A stretch of 6,007 nucleotides of DNA from Candidatus Omnitrophota bacterium (GTDB lineage: Bacteria > Omnitrophota > Gorgyraeia > JABMRG01). Every line of letters begins with the position of its first letter. The stretch's first letter is position 1. The notes under the pieces were generated by a model. It saw only the letters and a program-made list of their open reading frames with translations, did no database searches and was not told where the DNA came from. The position numbers and the translations under genes are program-made. Positions 5,364 to 6,007 of the stretch are shown here, in pieces. The DNA is taken from assembly GCA_013202935.1 (NCBI GenBank), contig JABMRG010000030.1, positions 1 to 6,007 of the forward strand. Direction: 5' to 3'.

Positions 5364-6007
5364 TTTTTTTCACTTTCGATTTTATAAATTCACTGATTCT
5401 TTGTTTAAATACGCCTCTGTCAAAACGTAAGGCGTTCTCCCTTAAAGTATCGGGATTAAATTTATCCTTATTTCCTTCAAAATACTCAACCGCTTCTATC
5501 AGGGCCTTGGGTGTTTGCTCGTAGAAGAATACGCCTGTCGGCTGCGAGTTCACAGGTTGGTGGGCTGGCGGGTTGGCAGGTATAATCGTCTCCAATACTC
5601 CTCCCTTTCCATATGCTATTACAGGTTTACCGCAAGCGTTCGCCTCAACAGGAACAATTCCGAAATCCTCTTCACCTGGAAAAATAAGCGCCGTGCACCT
5701 GTAATAATAATCGGCTATATCCTTATCATCTACCCACCCAAGAAATTCAATATTTGCTCTTGCGATAGACTTAAGCCTCTTTTCTGAATTGCCTGTACCG
5801 ATCACTATTAATCTCTTGCCTGAGGCATTAAAGGCCTCTACTGCCAGGTCTATGCGCTTATATGGAACAAGTGCTGATATTATCAGGTAAAAGCCTTCAT
5901 CCTTAGCTGAGGATTCAAACCTATTAGTTTCGGCCGGCGGATATATTATTTCTGCATCCCGCTCATAGAAACGCTTAATTCTATTTCTAACATTATCCGA
6001 TATTGCG
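5353..6007 (-). CDS. GT4 family glycosyltransferase, WbaZ-like (5' end cut by window edge)
   Basis: C-terminal 217 residues of a retaining GT-B glycosyltransferase, family 4, of the WbaZ-like (mannosyltransferase) type that extends lipid-linked O-antigen or exopolysaccharide units in the cytoplasm. The frame is open to the right edge, so the start and N-terminal acceptor domain are missing. Visible landmarks (fragment numbering): AEIIYPPAETNRF (18-30), LVPYKRIDLAVEAF (46-59) with the donor-phosphate-binding Lys-Arg, VIGTGNSEKRL (68-78), IEFLGWVDDKDIADYY (86-101), and FPGEEDFGIVPVEANACG (109-126) holding the Glu113-x7-Glu121 signature. AYGKGGVLET (131-140) and TGVFFYEQT (157-165) follow. Between the last two, about 12 extra Pro/Asn/Gln-rich residues (about 144-156) come from a GC-rich 8-bp-period DNA repeat; relatives normally have only a short turn there. 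The gene ends 11 nt inside the next one. Conserved family sequence runs upstream of the internal GTG at 5805, so that codon is not the start. Confidence 0.9.
   Translation of the reverse strand, partial: AISDNVRNRIKRFYERDAEIIYPPAETNRFESSAKDEGFYLIISALVPYKRIDLAVEAFNASGKRLIVIGTGNSEKRLKSIARANIEFLGWVDDKDIADYYYRCTALIFPGEEDFGIVPVEANACGKPVIAYGKGGVLETIIPANPPAHQPVNSQPTGVFFYEQTPKALIEAVEYFEGNKDKFNPDTLRENALRFDRGVFKQRISEFIKSKVKKNET
5553..5580. repeat. GC-rich 8-bp-period tandem repeat inside the GT4 gene
   Basis: On the + strand, three degenerate 8-bp units stand in a row: CAGGTTGG (5553-5560), TGGGCTGG (5561-5568) and CGGGTTGG (5569-5576), followed by the start of a fourth (CAGGT). The 40 bases at 5541-5580 contain 27 G+C, against 20 and 15 in the 40 bases on either side. 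The stretch is in frame with the GT4 coding sequence and codes for a Pro/Asn/Gln-rich loop between two conserved family motifs. It looks like a small inserted or expanded repeat element. Whether it recurs elsewhere in the genome cannot be seen here; I found no second copy in this window. Confidence 0.65.

Noticed and set aside
5353..5805. A short 150-aa GT4-type gene starting at the GTG at 5805
   Set aside because: The frame stays open to the window edge and the 67 upstream codons carry conserved GT4 motifs (IIYPP, LVPYKRIDL), so this is an internal codon of a longer gene cut by the window.

Overview
This window is a stretch of a surface-polysaccharide (LPS core / O-antigen type) biosynthesis operon. 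All six genes lie on the minus strand and are transcribed right to left. Undecaprenyl-phosphate sugar transferase, O-antigen ligase/polymerase and heptosyltransferase families together point to a Gram-negative (diderm) bacterium. Base composition is moderately AT-rich, and the start codons of the five complete 5' ends are all ATG. From the protein style (two divergent GT9 enzymes beside a WcaJ-type transferase and a WbaZ-like GT4) I would guess an uncultured diderm lineage such as Omnitrophota or a deltaproteobacterium-like group. That guess is weak, and no marker gene is present.

Layout in transcription order (right to left): (1) the C-terminal 217 residues of a WbaZ-like GT4 glycosyltransferase, cut by the right edge; (2) a 470-aa polyprenyl-phosphate hexose-1-phosphate transferase, the likely chain-initiating enzyme; (3) a 402-aa multi-pass O-antigen ligase/polymerase-family protein; (4) a 329-aa GT9 heptosyltransferase-like protein; (5) a 369-aa GT9 heptosyltransferase-like protein with a C-terminal cysteine cluster; (6) a WaaE/LgtF-like GT2 glycosyltransferase (first 213 residues), cut by the left edge.

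Packing is extremely tight. Consecutive genes overlap by 11, 1 or 4 nt, abut with no gap, or are separated by 7 nt. No internal promoter, terminator, tRNA or other RNA gene can be seen, and there is no non-coding stretch longer than 7 nt. The genes are probably co-transcribed from a promoter beyond the right edge and translationally coupled. As a working model, the initiating transferase loads a sugar phosphate onto undecaprenyl phosphate, GT4/GT2/GT9 enzymes extend the glycan or build the LPS core in the cytoplasm, and the membrane protein polymerises or ligates the product on the periplasmic side.

Nothing here is a clearly new system. The most unusual local feature is a short GC-rich 8-bp-period repeat (about 5553-5580) that seems to be inserted in frame in a loop of the GT4 enzyme. 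It adds roughly a dozen Pro/Asn/Gln-rich residues and is also a G-quadruplex candidate on the + strand. Other points of interest are an A8 run at the GT4/transferase overlap, where losing one base would fuse the two reading frames, and a Glu in place of the usual catalytic Asp in one GT9 enzyme.
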